NCBI GenBank assembly: GCA_964634605.1
Contig: CAZWLJ010000004.1
Location: 62,001-126,000 of the forward strand
DNA length: 64,000 nt
From: UPXZ01 sp964634605
Lineage (GTDB): Bacteria; Bacteroidota; Bacteroidia; Bacteroidales; Paludibacteraceae
Reading direction: 5' to 3'
Shown: positions 19,201 to 27,362 of the stretch, one piece after another
How positions within the stretch are numbered: the first letter of the stretch is position 1
Layout of the letters: each line of letters opens with the position of its first letter
Notes under the pieces: generated by a model
Databases searched by the model: none
What the model saw: the letters and a program-made list of their open reading frames with translations, nothing else
What the model was told of the DNA's origin: nothing
Program-made: the position numbers and the translations under genes

Positions 19201-19815
19201 ATGAAAAAAATAATCAATCTCCCGGTTCTGATTACCCTGATGATTCTTTTTGCCGGATGCTCCGCAGAAGACTATCACCTGAATAAGTCCGTTTTCATTG
19301 AAGATGTCACCAATCCCGGCCTTCCGGAATACTCAGAATGGGGCTACAACACCTTTGGATCATACATTGACCGTGTACCTTTCGTATCGGACATGGTAAA
19401 CCTGCCTTCAAAAATTATCGTAAACCGCGACACATTCAATCTGATCCTGAATGGTAAAATCAACGGTTCGGAACCGGCATCGCTTAAATTCCGGATTATC
19501 GGCTACGCTCCTTCAGAATATCCGGAGCTGATATCACTAAACGGGAAAGCATATGATCTTAAACACGAAAACTGCCTGGTGGAATTTACAGAATCGGGAA
19601 ATGCTACTAAACTCAGTATCATAGGCGGCGAATTAAAGTTTGTACGTGCCCAGAAACTCTACGTTGATAAGGAACTCACCAAAACTATACTCTCAGGCAC
19701 ATTTCAGATTCAGACATTCAGGATGAATGAGCCAATCACGATATCGGGCGGCCGTTTTGATTTAGGATTCGGATTCGATAATTTCTTTAATTTTCAGAAC
19801 GGTATTTACCACTGA
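19201..19815 (+). CDS. Putative lipoprotein paired with outer-membrane protein
   Basis: A 204-residue protein with lipobox FAGC (Cys20). I do not recognise a family. The mature part looks beta-rich and contains segments such as RDTFNLILNGKING and SGTFQIQTFRMNEPITISGGRFDLGF. Its tight linkage to the beta-barrel gene suggests they act at the outer membrane together. Confidence 0.75.
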   Translation: MKKIINLPVLITLMILFAGCSAEDYHLNKSVFIEDVTNPGLPEYSEWGYNTFGSYIDRVPFVSDMVNLPSKIIVNRDTFNLILNGKINGSEPASLKFRIIGYAPSEYPELISLNGKAYDLKHENCLVEFTESGNATKLSIIGGELKFVRAQKLYVDKELTKTILSGTFQIQTFRMNEPITISGGRFDLGFGFDNFFNFQNGIYH

Positions 19816-19832
19816 GTTTTTCAAAAAAAAGC

Positions 19833-19868
19833 ATCCTGCAGAATTAAAAACCGAGCAGGATATTTTTT
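19833..19868 (+). terminator. Intrinsic terminator after the OMP/lipoprotein pair
   Basis: Seven-base-pair stem ATCCTGC / GCAGGAT with a 15-nt loop, followed by ATTTTTTT. It lies 18 nt after the lipoprotein stop codon. Confidence 0.7.
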
Positions 19869-19930
19869 TGCAAACCTGTTTTTTTAAAAGGTGCAGCTTC
19901 GTACGATGAAATTATTCCATTTATTCTTAA

Positions 19931-19938
19931 TATATTTG
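19931..19938 (+). promoter_or_regulatory. -7 promoter motif for the DUF4230 gene
   Basis: TATATTTG fits TAnnTTTG, 115 nt before the start codon and downstream of the terminator. Confidence 0.45.
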
Positions 19939-20053
19939 TAACTAATTATTTACACTTTCATGCTGATTACCCGGGTAAGCGACTTATTTTAAAAAAATAG
20001 CGGAAAAACTTTGGTTTGGATTTTGTAAAAAAAACACCGTTAACCTCAAACAA

Positions 20054-20773
20054 ATGAAAAGTTTCAAAACATTCGGATATATAGCCATCATTGCACTTGC
20101 TTTGTTTCTTGTCGCTTACCTGTATTCTGTTTTTCTGAAGCCAGCAAATTACGGTGCCGGGAATACCATGGGAATGATGGTTTTAGGACTGATTCTGGGC
20201 GGATTAATCGTATTTCTGATTGTAAAGCTGCTGTCGAAAAAGCAAACTGAAATTTCCGCTGAAAGTTCGCATACCGTGGTTGAAAGCATGCGAAAAGTAT
20301 TCAAAATTGTGTGTGCCGAAGGGCAGTTTCAGGAGATCTACAATTACGAACAAACAAAAAAACTGCTGAAATTCATTCCTTCCACCAAAAAAGCGCTGGT
20401 GATAGTGAAAGCCAAAGTGCTGATTGGATATGATTTTGAGAAATGCCGGTGGGAAATCGACGATGAAAACAAGCGACTGAGAATCGTAAGTTTTCCCGAG
20501 CCGGAAATTCTTTCGCTCGAGCCCGATTTCAAATACTACTATTTCGAAGAAGACCTTTTCAATTTCATCAACCGCGACGATCTGGATAAAATTCAAATAC
20601 AGGGTAAAAAACAAGTGGAGCAGGCTGCCTTACAAAGCGGACTGAAGAAAATTGCCGCCGAACAAATGCGCACCGTACTTACCGAAATGGTAACAGCCAA
20701 CCGTTGGTCGATAGCCAATCCGGAGATGCTCACCCTTCCGCTCCAGGCTGCCACTTCCGCAGATAAAGAATAA
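20054..20773 (+). CDS. DUF4230 membrane-anchored protein
   Basis: A 239-residue protein with two N-terminal hydrophobic segments (about 8-27 and 39-60) followed by a soluble domain matching DUF4230. The typical parts are KALVIVKAKVLIGYDFEKCRWEI, a FPEPEILSLEPD stretch and a C-terminal helical region with EQAALQSGLKKIAAEQM. The family's role is unknown. It stands alone with its own promoter motif. Confidence 0.85.
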   Translation: MKSFKTFGYIAIIALALFLVAYLYSVFLKPANYGAGNTMGMMVLGLILGGLIVFLIVKLLSKKQTEISAESSHTVVESMRKVFKIVCAEGQFQEIYNYEQTKKLLKFIPSTKKALVIVKAKVLIGYDFEKCRWEIDDENKRLRIVSFPEPEILSLEPDFKYYYFEEDLFNFINRDDLDKIQIQGKKQVEQAALQSGLKKIAAEQMRTVLTEMVTANRWSIANPEMLTLPLQAATSADKE

Positions 20774-20828
20774 ACTGTTAAATTCATTTTTTTCTCATTT
20801 TTTATTTTTCACCGAAAGAAATTATCTC

Positions 20829-20836
20829 TATCTTTG
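20829..20836 (+). promoter_or_regulatory. -7 promoter motif for the B12 transcription unit
   Basis: TATCTTTG, full match to TAnnTTTG, placed 13 nt before the riboswitch, which is where a start of transcription at the aptamer edge would require it. Confidence 0.6.
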
Positions 20837-20849
20837 CATCGAAAATTTT

Positions 20850-21095
20850 GGTGTCAGGCATTCCATCTGTTTCCGGAATGCAGGATGAAAAGGGAATCAG
20901 GTGAAAATCCTGAACAGACCCGCTGCTGTAAGCTCCACCAAAACGTACTGAACAAACACCTTAAGCCACTGATAATTGGTTGGTAGTAAAAGAGTATAAA
21001 GTTCATAGTCTGCAAACTATAAACTTTCAACTAAAAAACTATAAACAAAAAATCGGGAAGGCGTTCAGAAACGGGAGTAAGTCAGAAGACCTGCC
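20850..21095 (+). ncRNA. Cobalamin riboswitch
   Basis: The conserved B12-aptamer core is readable: GGTGTCAGGCAT at the 5' side, GGGAATCAGGTGAAAATCC, the B12-box-type CCCGCTGCTGTAA, GCCACTG, CGGGAAGGC and AGTCAGAAGACCTGCC at the 3' side. It lies between a promoter motif and the btuB-like receptor gene, so B12 should repress receptor synthesis. The arm between CCACTG (ends 20971) and CGGGAAGGC (starts 21054) is enlarged to 82 nt. CTGCC at 21091 can pair with GGCAG at 21174, a possible alternative fold in the expression platform; that is inference. Confidence 0.93.
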
Positions 21096-21226
21096 AAAAA
21101 AAATCTGTTAATAGCTTTCGGGGAATGGAGCATTAAATCGAAACGTACAATCATCTATCTCTTTTTTTTTACCGGCAGATTTGTGCTTTCTATTTGATTC
21201 CTTTTCCTGAAATTCATTCGGGAATA

Positions 21227-23254
21227 ATGAATCTACTTTTTGAAAAAAAAATTCTGATAGTCATTTTATTGCTATTAAAAGGCAGTATCATTGCATTTTC
21301 GCAGTCGAAAACCGACAGCGTGAGGTGGCTGCCCGAAATCGTAGTGACTCAGGACACCAGACATAACCAGGCCCGCTCTTCATCTCCGATTCAGATGCTT
21401 GATTCGGAAAAACTGGCTTCACTCGGTTCGCTTCAATTATCGGATGCTGCGAAGCATTTTGCAGGTGTCAGCGTGAAAGACTACGGCGGAATTGGCGGGC
21501 TGAAAACTATTTCCGTTCGCGGTTTCGGCGCCAATCACACCGCAGTGGCTTACGATGGAATTCCCGTTTCGGATGTGCAAACCGGACAAACAGACCTTAG
21601 CCGGTTTTCGTCTGAAAACGTGGATAATATTTCGCTCAATATCGGGCAAACCGACGACATTTTCCAACCTGCACGGATTTTTGCATCTGCTTCGGTACTG
21701 AATATCCGGTCGAAAAAAGCGAATTTTAAACCAGGTCAATCCATCAGCGCGAAAGCCGGTTTGAAAAGCGGTTCGTTCGGACTTTTTAATCCCTCGTTTT
21801 TAATAAACAGCAAAATCAGCAGAACAATATCCACCTCATTTACAGGTGAATGGTTAAGTGCAAACGGTAAATATCCGTATATTCTTCATTACGGAAACGC
21901 GAATAAAGACAGTTCATCGGTTGAAATCCGAAAAAACTCTGACGTCAGAAACCTCCGGCTGGAAGGTACACTATTTGCCGGTTTCCCGGAAAAAAGCAGC
22001 GGATATCTGAAAACGTATTACTACAATTCGTTGCGTGGACTTCCGGGAGCAATCATTTTTTACAACGACAAAAGTTTTGCTTCACAACGGCTTTCGGACC
22101 ACACATTCTTCACTCAGGCACATTTTGAGCATCAGTTTTCCGACCGCTGGGCTATTCAGTTGAATGCAAGATACAACAAATCAGGTTCACATTTTGTGGA
22201 TTCGGCCTGGTTGAGCCAGTTGCAGAAATTAGACATCACGTTCGCCCAAAATGAGCTATACGGTTCATTGTCGGCACTTTACCGGTTCAACGAACACCTG
22301 TCGTTTGCTGCTTCATCCGATTTATCATTCAATTCGATGGAGGCAAATTTATATCATTTTGCCAGTCCGGCGCGGTTAACATCGCTTTCGTCCATTGCCG
22401 GAAAATACGTGACCGAAAGGCTTACAGCCATCGGAAGCCTTCTCGCCACAAAAACTGCCGAAAGTGTAAAATCAGGCTCACCCGGAGCCGGTCAGCAGAA
22501 ATTATCTCCGTTTGTCAGTATTTCGGTAAAGCCTTTTGAAACAGCCGGTTTCAGAATCCGTGCATTTTACAAAAACATCTACCGGTTACCCACTTTCAAT
22601 GATTTGTATTACCTGCGAACCGGTGAGCGGAATCTACTGCCTGAGGATGCCAACCAGGTTAATCTGGGACTAACTTATTCAACGACAGATTATTCTGTTT
22701 TTAAGAATATTCTCCTTTCGGCCGATGCTTACCACAACCGGATAAAAAACAAAATTGTAGCCAAACCGTCTGCCAGCCTTTTTGAATGGACAATGCTGAA
22801 TTTCGGAACCGTGTATATTAACGGTTTTGATTTGAATATGGAAACCTTAATAAAGCTGCATCAGGACATTATGCTGGAAATCGGGGGCAATTACACTTTT
22901 CAGCGGGCTACCGATAAGACGGATAAAAACGGTCGAACTTATGGTCACCAGCTGCCTTACACACCATTTCATTCGGGTTCGGGAAGGGCAAATCTTATCA
23001 GTCCGTGGTTGAATGCCGGTTATTCGGTACTGTGGTCGGGCACGCGGTATTCCGGTTATCAAAATTATGCCGAAAACCGGATGAGGCCTTATTCCGATCA
23101 CAGCATCTCGTTCTCCAGGTCGTTCATATTCAGCCATACAAGTACCCGTGCAGAGCTTCAGCTGCTGAATGTTTTCAATAAAAATTACGAAGTGGTCAGT
23201 GGTTTTCCCATGCCCGGAAGATCGTTCAGAGTGAATGTATTCATTAATTATTAA
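21227..23254 (+). CDS. btuB: TonB-dependent vitamin B12 receptor (BtuB-like)
   Basis: A 675-residue outer-membrane receptor with signal peptide, a plug domain (about 35-155, with SVRGFGANHTAVAYDGIPVSD) and a beta-barrel ending RSFRVNVFINY with the terminal aromatic residue. Vitamin B12 as substrate is inferred from the riboswitch directly upstream and the BtuG-like gene 20 nt downstream. I start at MNLLFEKK (21227), directly before the hydrophobic signal segment, not 11 codons earlier. The inner-membrane BtuCDF transporter is not present in the window. Confidence 0.9.
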   Translation: MNLLFEKKILIVILLLLKGSIIAFSQSKTDSVRWLPEIVVTQDTRHNQARSSSPIQMLDSEKLASLGSLQLSDAAKHFAGVSVKDYGGIGGLKTISVRGFGANHTAVAYDGIPVSDVQTGQTDLSRFSSENVDNISLNIGQTDDIFQPARIFASASVLNIRSKKANFKPGQSISAKAGLKSGSFGLFNPSFLINSKISRTISTSFTGEWLSANGKYPYILHYGNANKDSSSVEIRKNSDVRNLRLEGTLFAGFPEKSSGYLKTYYYNSLRGLPGAIIFYNDKSFASQRLSDHTFFTQAHFEHQFSDRWAIQLNARYNKSGSHFVDSAWLSQLQKLDITFAQNELYGSLSALYRFNEHLSFAASSDLSFNSMEANLYHFASPARLTSLSSIAGKYVTERLTAIGSLLATKTAESVKSGSPGAGQQKLSPFVSISVKPFETAGFRIRAFYKNIYRLPTFNDLYYLRTGERNLLPEDANQVNLGLTYSTTDYSVFKNILLSADAYHNRIKNKIVAKPSASLFEWTMLNFGTVYINGFDLNMETLIKLHQDIMLEIGGNYTFQRATDKTDKNGRTYGHQLPYTPFHSGSGRANLISPWLNAGYSVLWSGTRYSGYQNYAENRMRPYSDHSISFSRSFIFSHTSTRAELQLLNVFNKNYEVVSGFPMPGRSFRVNVFINY

Positions 23255-23274
23255 CTATATAGCTATCAAAAAAA

Positions 23275-24345
23275 ATGCAAAAGAAAATTTATTTCAGCTT
23301 ACTGATTTTTGTTGCAGCCTTATCAGCCTGCAAAGTGGAAGATATTAAAAAAGATGATGATTTGCCGGGCGAAACAGTCCGGATTTTAGTACTTTCTGAA
23401 GGCAGTTATACCAACAACAACAGCACGCTGGCCTATTACGATCTGAAGAACAAGACAAAAGACGCCGATTATTTTCTGACGCAAAACAAGCGCGGGCTTG
23501 GTGAAACAGCCAATAAAATGCTTCTCTACGGCTCCAGAGCTTACATAGTTTTGAATGGCTCAAGTCGAGTAGAAGTGATTGACATCCGTACCGGCAAATC
23601 GGTAAAACAGATTCCGATGTTTGAAGGAGATAAGGCAAAATCGCCACGCCAGATTATTTCATATGCCGGAAAAGTGTATGTCTCGTCATTCGACGATACT
23701 GTAACCCGTATCGATACGGTCTCGCTCAGCATCGACGGCAGTCTGAAAGTTGGTTTTGATCCGGAAGGAATGTGCGTTGTTGGAGACAAACTGTATGTTG
23801 CCAATTCCGGCGGACTGGAGTGGGCAAACGGATACGACAAGACCGTTTCGGTGGTTGATTTGAGTAATTTCAAAGAACTCCGGGAAATAGAAGTGAATGT
23901 TAATCCCGTGCATTTGCACGCTGATACACACGGAGATATCTATGTTGTAACGAACGGAAACTATTCTGACATACCTGCCAGATTTCAGCGTATTGATACC
24001 CAGACAAATACAGTATCGGATATTGATATGAGCGTGTCCAATTTTACCATTTCAGAAAATAAAGCCTATACCTACAGTTACGATTATTTCACCAAAAAGA
24101 TGACAGTTCAGGTGTATGATTGCCTTACCGAAAAAGTGATAAATGCTTCGTTCATTTCAGATGGTACAATCGTAAAAATACCCTATTCCATTCAGGTTGA
24201 TCCTTTCAGTAAGGACGTTTATATTACCGATGCTATCGATAATCTGGTATCAGGTGATGTGTTTTGTTTTGATAAAAACGGTAAAATGAAATTTCAGGTT
24301 AAGGAAGTGGGCATTAATCCGAACAATGTAATTTTGATTGACTAA
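23275..24345 (+). CDS. btuG: Surface B12-binding beta-propeller lipoprotein (BtuG-like, DUF5074)
   Basis: A 356-residue lipoprotein (lipobox LSAC, Cys19) built of YncE-like propeller repeats. Examples are KLYVANSGGLEWANGYDKTV, VNPVHLHADTHGDIYV and YSIQVDPFSKDVYITDA. BtuG proteins of gut Bacteroides cap BtuB on the cell surface and bind cobalamin extremely tightly. The length, repeats and position directly after a riboswitch-controlled btuB fit that role. The alternative is a generic YncE-like protein. Confidence 0.85.
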   Translation: MQKKIYFSLLIFVAALSACKVEDIKKDDDLPGETVRILVLSEGSYTNNNSTLAYYDLKNKTKDADYFLTQNKRGLGETANKMLLYGSRAYIVLNGSSRVEVIDIRTGKSVKQIPMFEGDKAKSPRQIISYAGKVYVSSFDDTVTRIDTVSLSIDGSLKVGFDPEGMCVVGDKLYVANSGGLEWANGYDKTVSVVDLSNFKELREIEVNVNPVHLHADTHGDIYVVTNGNYSDIPARFQRIDTQTNTVSDIDMSVSNFTISENKAYTYSYDYFTKKMTVQVYDCLTEKVINASFISDGTIVKIPYSIQVDPFSKDVYITDAIDNLVSGDVFCFDKNGKMKFQVKEVGINPNNVILID

Positions 24346-24385
24346 ATCCGAACCATAACAGGTTATTTTAATATATGTCAGGATG

Positions 24386-24420
24386 ACAGGCACAGTAGAG
24401 CGCTACTGTGCCTGTTGTAT
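24386..24420 (+). terminator. Terminator hairpin after btuG
   Basis: Stem ACAGGCACAGTAG / CTACTGTGCCTGT (13 bp) with a short AGCG loop, 40 nt after btuG. The following tract (TGTATTT) is only weakly T-rich, so termination strength is uncertain. Confidence 0.6.
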
Positions 24421-24435
24421 TTAAGAGAGCAGCCG

Positions 24436-24456
24436 CCTAACTCCCTGAAGGGGGAA
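24436..24456 (+). repeat. Short dispersed repeat copy
   Basis: Reads CCTAACTCCCTGAAGGGGG, a near-consensus copy of the repeat also at 17052, 25802, 25878 and 27334. It lies in the gap between btuG and the DUF2148 gene. Confidence 0.6.
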
Positions 24457-24587
24457 TATTAATGCTAAGCATTGAATTATAGTAAAAAAAGTGTATTTTT
24501 GAATTTGAAAATAATCTATATAAATCTACCTTTTAATCAACGCTTCCAATTCACCTTTCATGGGGTTGTTTGGGGGTTTCTCATAAT

Positions 24588-25136
24588 ATGCTGATCAACG
24601 AACGTCAAAACCGCCGTGAACGCCTGCTGAAAGTGGCAGACGCTATGGCTACAGCAGCCCGAACGGCACCGAAAGGCAAAGGATTTGATTTAATTGAAAT
24701 CCTGATTGTTACGGATGAAAATATTGCCGAACTTTCGGCCGGAATGATAAAATACAGCGAAAAAACGGGCCTGAAATTCTTCCTTCGTGATGCCGATAAC
24801 CTGCAACACGCCGAAGCAGTGATCCTTATCGGAACCACAACGAAAACGCACGGGCTGAACTGTGGTTATTGCGGCTTCCCAACTTGCGAAGAAAAACTTC
24901 AGCACGAAGAAATCCCCTGCTCGCTTAATTCGGTGGATGTGGGTATCGCCATTGGCTCTGCCTGTGCAACTGCTGCCGACTGGCGGGTGGATAGCCGCGT
25001 GATGTTTTCGGCAGGGCGTGCCGCTCAGGAATTAGGGTGGATGCCCGGCTGCTCAAACATCTACGGCATACCGATAAGCTGCACGTCGAAAAATCCGTTT
25101 TTCGACCGGAATACAACAAGACCGGCTGGTATTTGA
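24588..25136 (+). CDS. DUF2148 ferredoxin-like domain protein
   Basis: A 182-residue soluble protein matching the DUF2148 family (uncharacterised proteins described as containing a ferredoxin domain). The cysteine cluster NCGYCGFPTCEEK near residue 95 could bind an iron-sulfur cluster. The conserved VDVGIAIGSACATAADWRVDSRVM segment follows. I start at MLINERQN (24588), six codons after the first ATG. A B3/B4 gene follows 39 nt later. Biochemical function unknown. Confidence 0.87.
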   Translation: MLINERQNRRERLLKVADAMATAARTAPKGKGFDLIEILIVTDENIAELSAGMIKYSEKTGLKFFLRDADNLQHAEAVILIGTTTKTHGLNCGYCGFPTCEEKLQHEEIPCSLNSVDVGIAIGSACATAADWRVDSRVMFSAGRAAQELGWMPGCSNIYGIPISCTSKNPFFDRNTTRPAGI

Positions 25137-25175
25137 ATGATCAATTTTGACCAGATTTCCCCTTAAAAAACTTTC

Positions 25176-25817
25176 ATGATAAATATCTGCATTAGTCCTG
25201 AAATTTTCGAAGCTTGTCCCGAATTTGCATTTCTGGCTATTCAGTGCAAGGTGAAAAATTCAGCTTTCAACGATGAACTCTGGCAGGAAATCACCGTGTT
25301 TTCTGAAAAATTTTCTTCACTAAACGGCTTAAATTCAATCAATAAGCTTCCGAATATTTACGAAACACGCGAAGCATACAAAAAACTCGGCAAAGACCCT
25401 AACCGCTACCGTCCTTCGGCAGAAGCACTTTGCAGGCGCATTGCCAGGGGAATACCGCTTTATCAGATTAACACCCTGGTGGATTTAATCAATCTTGTTT
25501 CGCTGAAAACAGGATACTCCATCGGCGGATTTGATGCAGATAAAATTGAAGGAAATTTAACGCTCGGAGTGGGAGAAGCAGGTGAAAAGTTTGAAGCCAT
25601 TGGCCGTGGTTTGATGAATATTGAAGGACTTCCCGTTTATCGCGATAACACCGGCGGCATCGGCACACCGACCAGCGACGAAGAACGAACCAAAATCTCA
25701 CCCGAAACCACCAATCTGCTGATGATTATCAACGGTTATTCCGGTGAAAAGGGGCTGAAAGAAGCGGGGGAATATGCAGAAAAGTTGCTAAATAAATTTT
25801 GCCCCTCAATTCCCTAA
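25176..25817 (+). CDS. B3/B4 tRNA-binding-type domain protein
   Basis: A 213-residue protein consisting of a stand-alone B3/B4 domain like that in the phenylalanyl-tRNA synthetase beta chain. Typical segments are YKKLGKDPNRYRPSAEALCRR and INTLVDLINLVSLKTGYSIGGFD. In the synthetase this domain edits mischarged tyrosyl-tRNA-Phe; stand-alone versions may be trans-editing factors, which is inference. The last codons and the stop codon lie inside a dispersed repeat (25802-25825), so the native C-terminus may have been altered. Confidence 0.88.
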   Translation: MINICISPEIFEACPEFAFLAIQCKVKNSAFNDELWQEITVFSEKFSSLNGLNSINKLPNIYETREAYKKLGKDPNRYRPSAEALCRRIARGIPLYQINTLVDLINLVSLKTGYSIGGFDADKIEGNLTLGVGEAGEKFEAIGRGLMNIEGLPVYRDNTGGIGTPTSDEERTKISPETTNLLMIINGYSGEKGLKEAGEYAEKLLNKFCPSIP

Positions 25818-25825
25818 AGGGGGGA
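25802..25825 (+). repeat. Short dispersed repeat copy, left half of an inverted pair
   Basis: Reads CCCCTCAATTCCCTAAAGGG, plus orientation. Together with the opposite copy at 25878-25901 it makes a composite inverted repeat of about 100 bp between two convergent genes. Confidence 0.65.
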
Positions 25826-25877
25826 GTTAAAGTGCAAAAGATGAAATTTTCAGAAAATTTTGAATTGCCATACCTGA

Positions 25878-25901
25878 TTCCCTCTTCAGGGACGTTAGGG
25901 G
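25878..25901 (-). repeat. Short dispersed repeat copy, right half of an inverted pair
   Basis: On minus it reads CCCCTAACGTCCCTGAAGAG, the opposite orientation of the 25802 copy. It ends 7 nt from the purM stop codon and could act as a terminator region for both neighbours. Confidence 0.6.
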
Positions 25902-25907
25902 AACAGG

Positions 25908-27134
25908 TCAATATTCAAACCTCCCAAATTCACTCTCAATCACCAGTTCCTTTTTATCCGATGCTTCGCAGTAACCCACTATTTGTGCATCAATGCCGAA
26001 AGATCCGGAAATGTCAATCACTTTCTGAGCGTACTCAGACGGCAGATACACTTCCAGCCGGTGACCCATATTGAAAACTTTGTACATTTCCTTCCAATCG
26101 GTACCGGATTGTTCACGGATTAGTTTGAAAAGTGGAGGAATGGGGAAAAGATTGTTTTTCACTACTTTCAGATTGTCTATAAAGTGCAGGATTTTAGTCT
26201 GTGCACCACCTGAGCAATGGACCATCCCGTGAATATTCGGACGAAGATTTTCAAGCAACTTTTTCACTACCGGAGCATAAGTACGCGTGGGTGAGAGTAC
26301 CAACTTTCCGGCATCGATGCCAAGGCCTTCAATTTCATCAGTCAGTCTGCATTCGCCGGAATATGCCAGCTCACGCGGAATTTCCGGATTATAACTTTCG
26401 GGATATTTCTCAGCCAGGTAACCGGCAAAAACATCGTGGCGTGCCGAAGTCAGCCCGTTGCTTCCCATTCCACCGTTATATTCCTTCTCGTAAGTGGCTT
26501 TGCCGCTGGATGATAAACCAACAATCACATCGCCTGCCTGAATGTTCGCGTTATCAATGACTTCCGAACGTTTCATGCGGCAGGTTACGGTACTATCCAC
26601 AATGATTGTACGAACCAGATCGCCTACATCGGCTGTTTCGCCACCCGTTTCGTAGATGTTCACACCCATTTCACGCAGATCGGTCACCAGTTCACTGGTT
26701 CCGTTGATGATGGCAGAAATCACTTCGCCCGGTATCAGGTTTTTATTTCTGCCAATGGTTGACGAAAGCAAAATATTGTCGGTTGCTCCCACGCAAATCA
26801 GATCATCGATATTCATTATCAAAGCATCCTGTGCAATGCCTTTCCAAACCGACAAGTCACCTGTTTCGCGCCAGTAAACGTATGCCAGCGACGATTTTGT
26901 TCCTGCACCGTCGGCATGCATTATATTGCAATAATCCGGATCGTTTCCCAGAAAATCGGGGATGATTTTGCAGAAAGCCTTTGGAAAAAGTCCTTTATCA
27001 ATATTTTTTATGGCACTGTGAACGTCTTCTTTCGAAGCTGAAACGCCACGAAGATCGTATCTGCCCGCTGAATGCGCGCGGAGGGGGACTTTTGAATCCT
27101 GTGGCTGATTTTGTGAATCCTGATTTAACGACAT
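25908..27134 (-). CDS. purM: Phosphoribosylformylglycinamidine cyclo-ligase (AIR synthase) PurM
   Basis: Catalyses the ATP-dependent ring closure of FGAM to AIR in purine synthesis. The 408-residue protein is of the long Bacteroidota type. It shows RYDLRGVSASKEDVHSAI at the start of the core, MHADGAGTKSSLAY, TGGETADVGDLVRTI, NGGMGSNGLTSARHDVF and MVHCSGGAQTKI. About 23 residues precede the core (with QNQPQDSK), longer than I expect for the family. A perfect -7 motif at 27177 supports transcription covering this ATG. It converges on the B3/B4 gene. Confidence 0.95.
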   Translation of the reverse strand: MSLNQDSQNQPQDSKVPLRAHSAGRYDLRGVSASKEDVHSAIKNIDKGLFPKAFCKIIPDFLGNDPDYCNIMHADGAGTKSSLAYVYWRETGDLSVWKGIAQDALIMNIDDLICVGATDNILLSSTIGRNKNLIPGEVISAIINGTSELVTDLREMGVNIYETGGETADVGDLVRTIIVDSTVTCRMKRSEVIDNANIQAGDVIVGLSSSGKATYEKEYNGGMGSNGLTSARHDVFAGYLAEKYPESYNPEIPRELAYSGECRLTDEIEGLGIDAGKLVLSPTRTYAPVVKKLLENLRPNIHGMVHCSGGAQTKILHFIDNLKVVKNNLFPIPPLFKLIREQSGTDWKEMYKVFNMGHRLEVYLPSEYAQKVIDISGSFGIDAQIVGYCEASDKKELVIESEFGRFEY

Positions 27135-27169
27135 CTCCGGTAAAGATTTTGGTACTGGAATTTATCTTG

Positions 27170-27177
27170 CAAAGATA
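27170..27177 (-). promoter_or_regulatory. -7 promoter motif for purM
   Basis: TATCTTTG on the minus strand, 35 nt before the purM ATG, so the leader is about 29 nt. Confidence 0.6.
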
Positions 27178-27333
27178 ACAAAAACTGAGTTTGTTTGAAA
27201 CAATAAAAAATAAACTGCCATAATTCAAATCAATTTATGAAATCTAAATAAAAAGCAACAAATTACTGAGTTAATAATTTGTTGCCCGAAAACACCTTTT
27301 AATGTGATTGTTTCATTTCAATCATATCAATAT

Positions 27334-27357
27334 TTCCCCGTCAGGGAGTTAAGGGGG
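27334..27357 (-). repeat. Short dispersed repeat copy
   Basis: On minus it reads CCCCCTTAACTCCCTGACGG, located just after the malQ stop codon; related to the copies at 24436 and 25802. Confidence 0.6.
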
Positions 27358-27362
27358 AAGCC

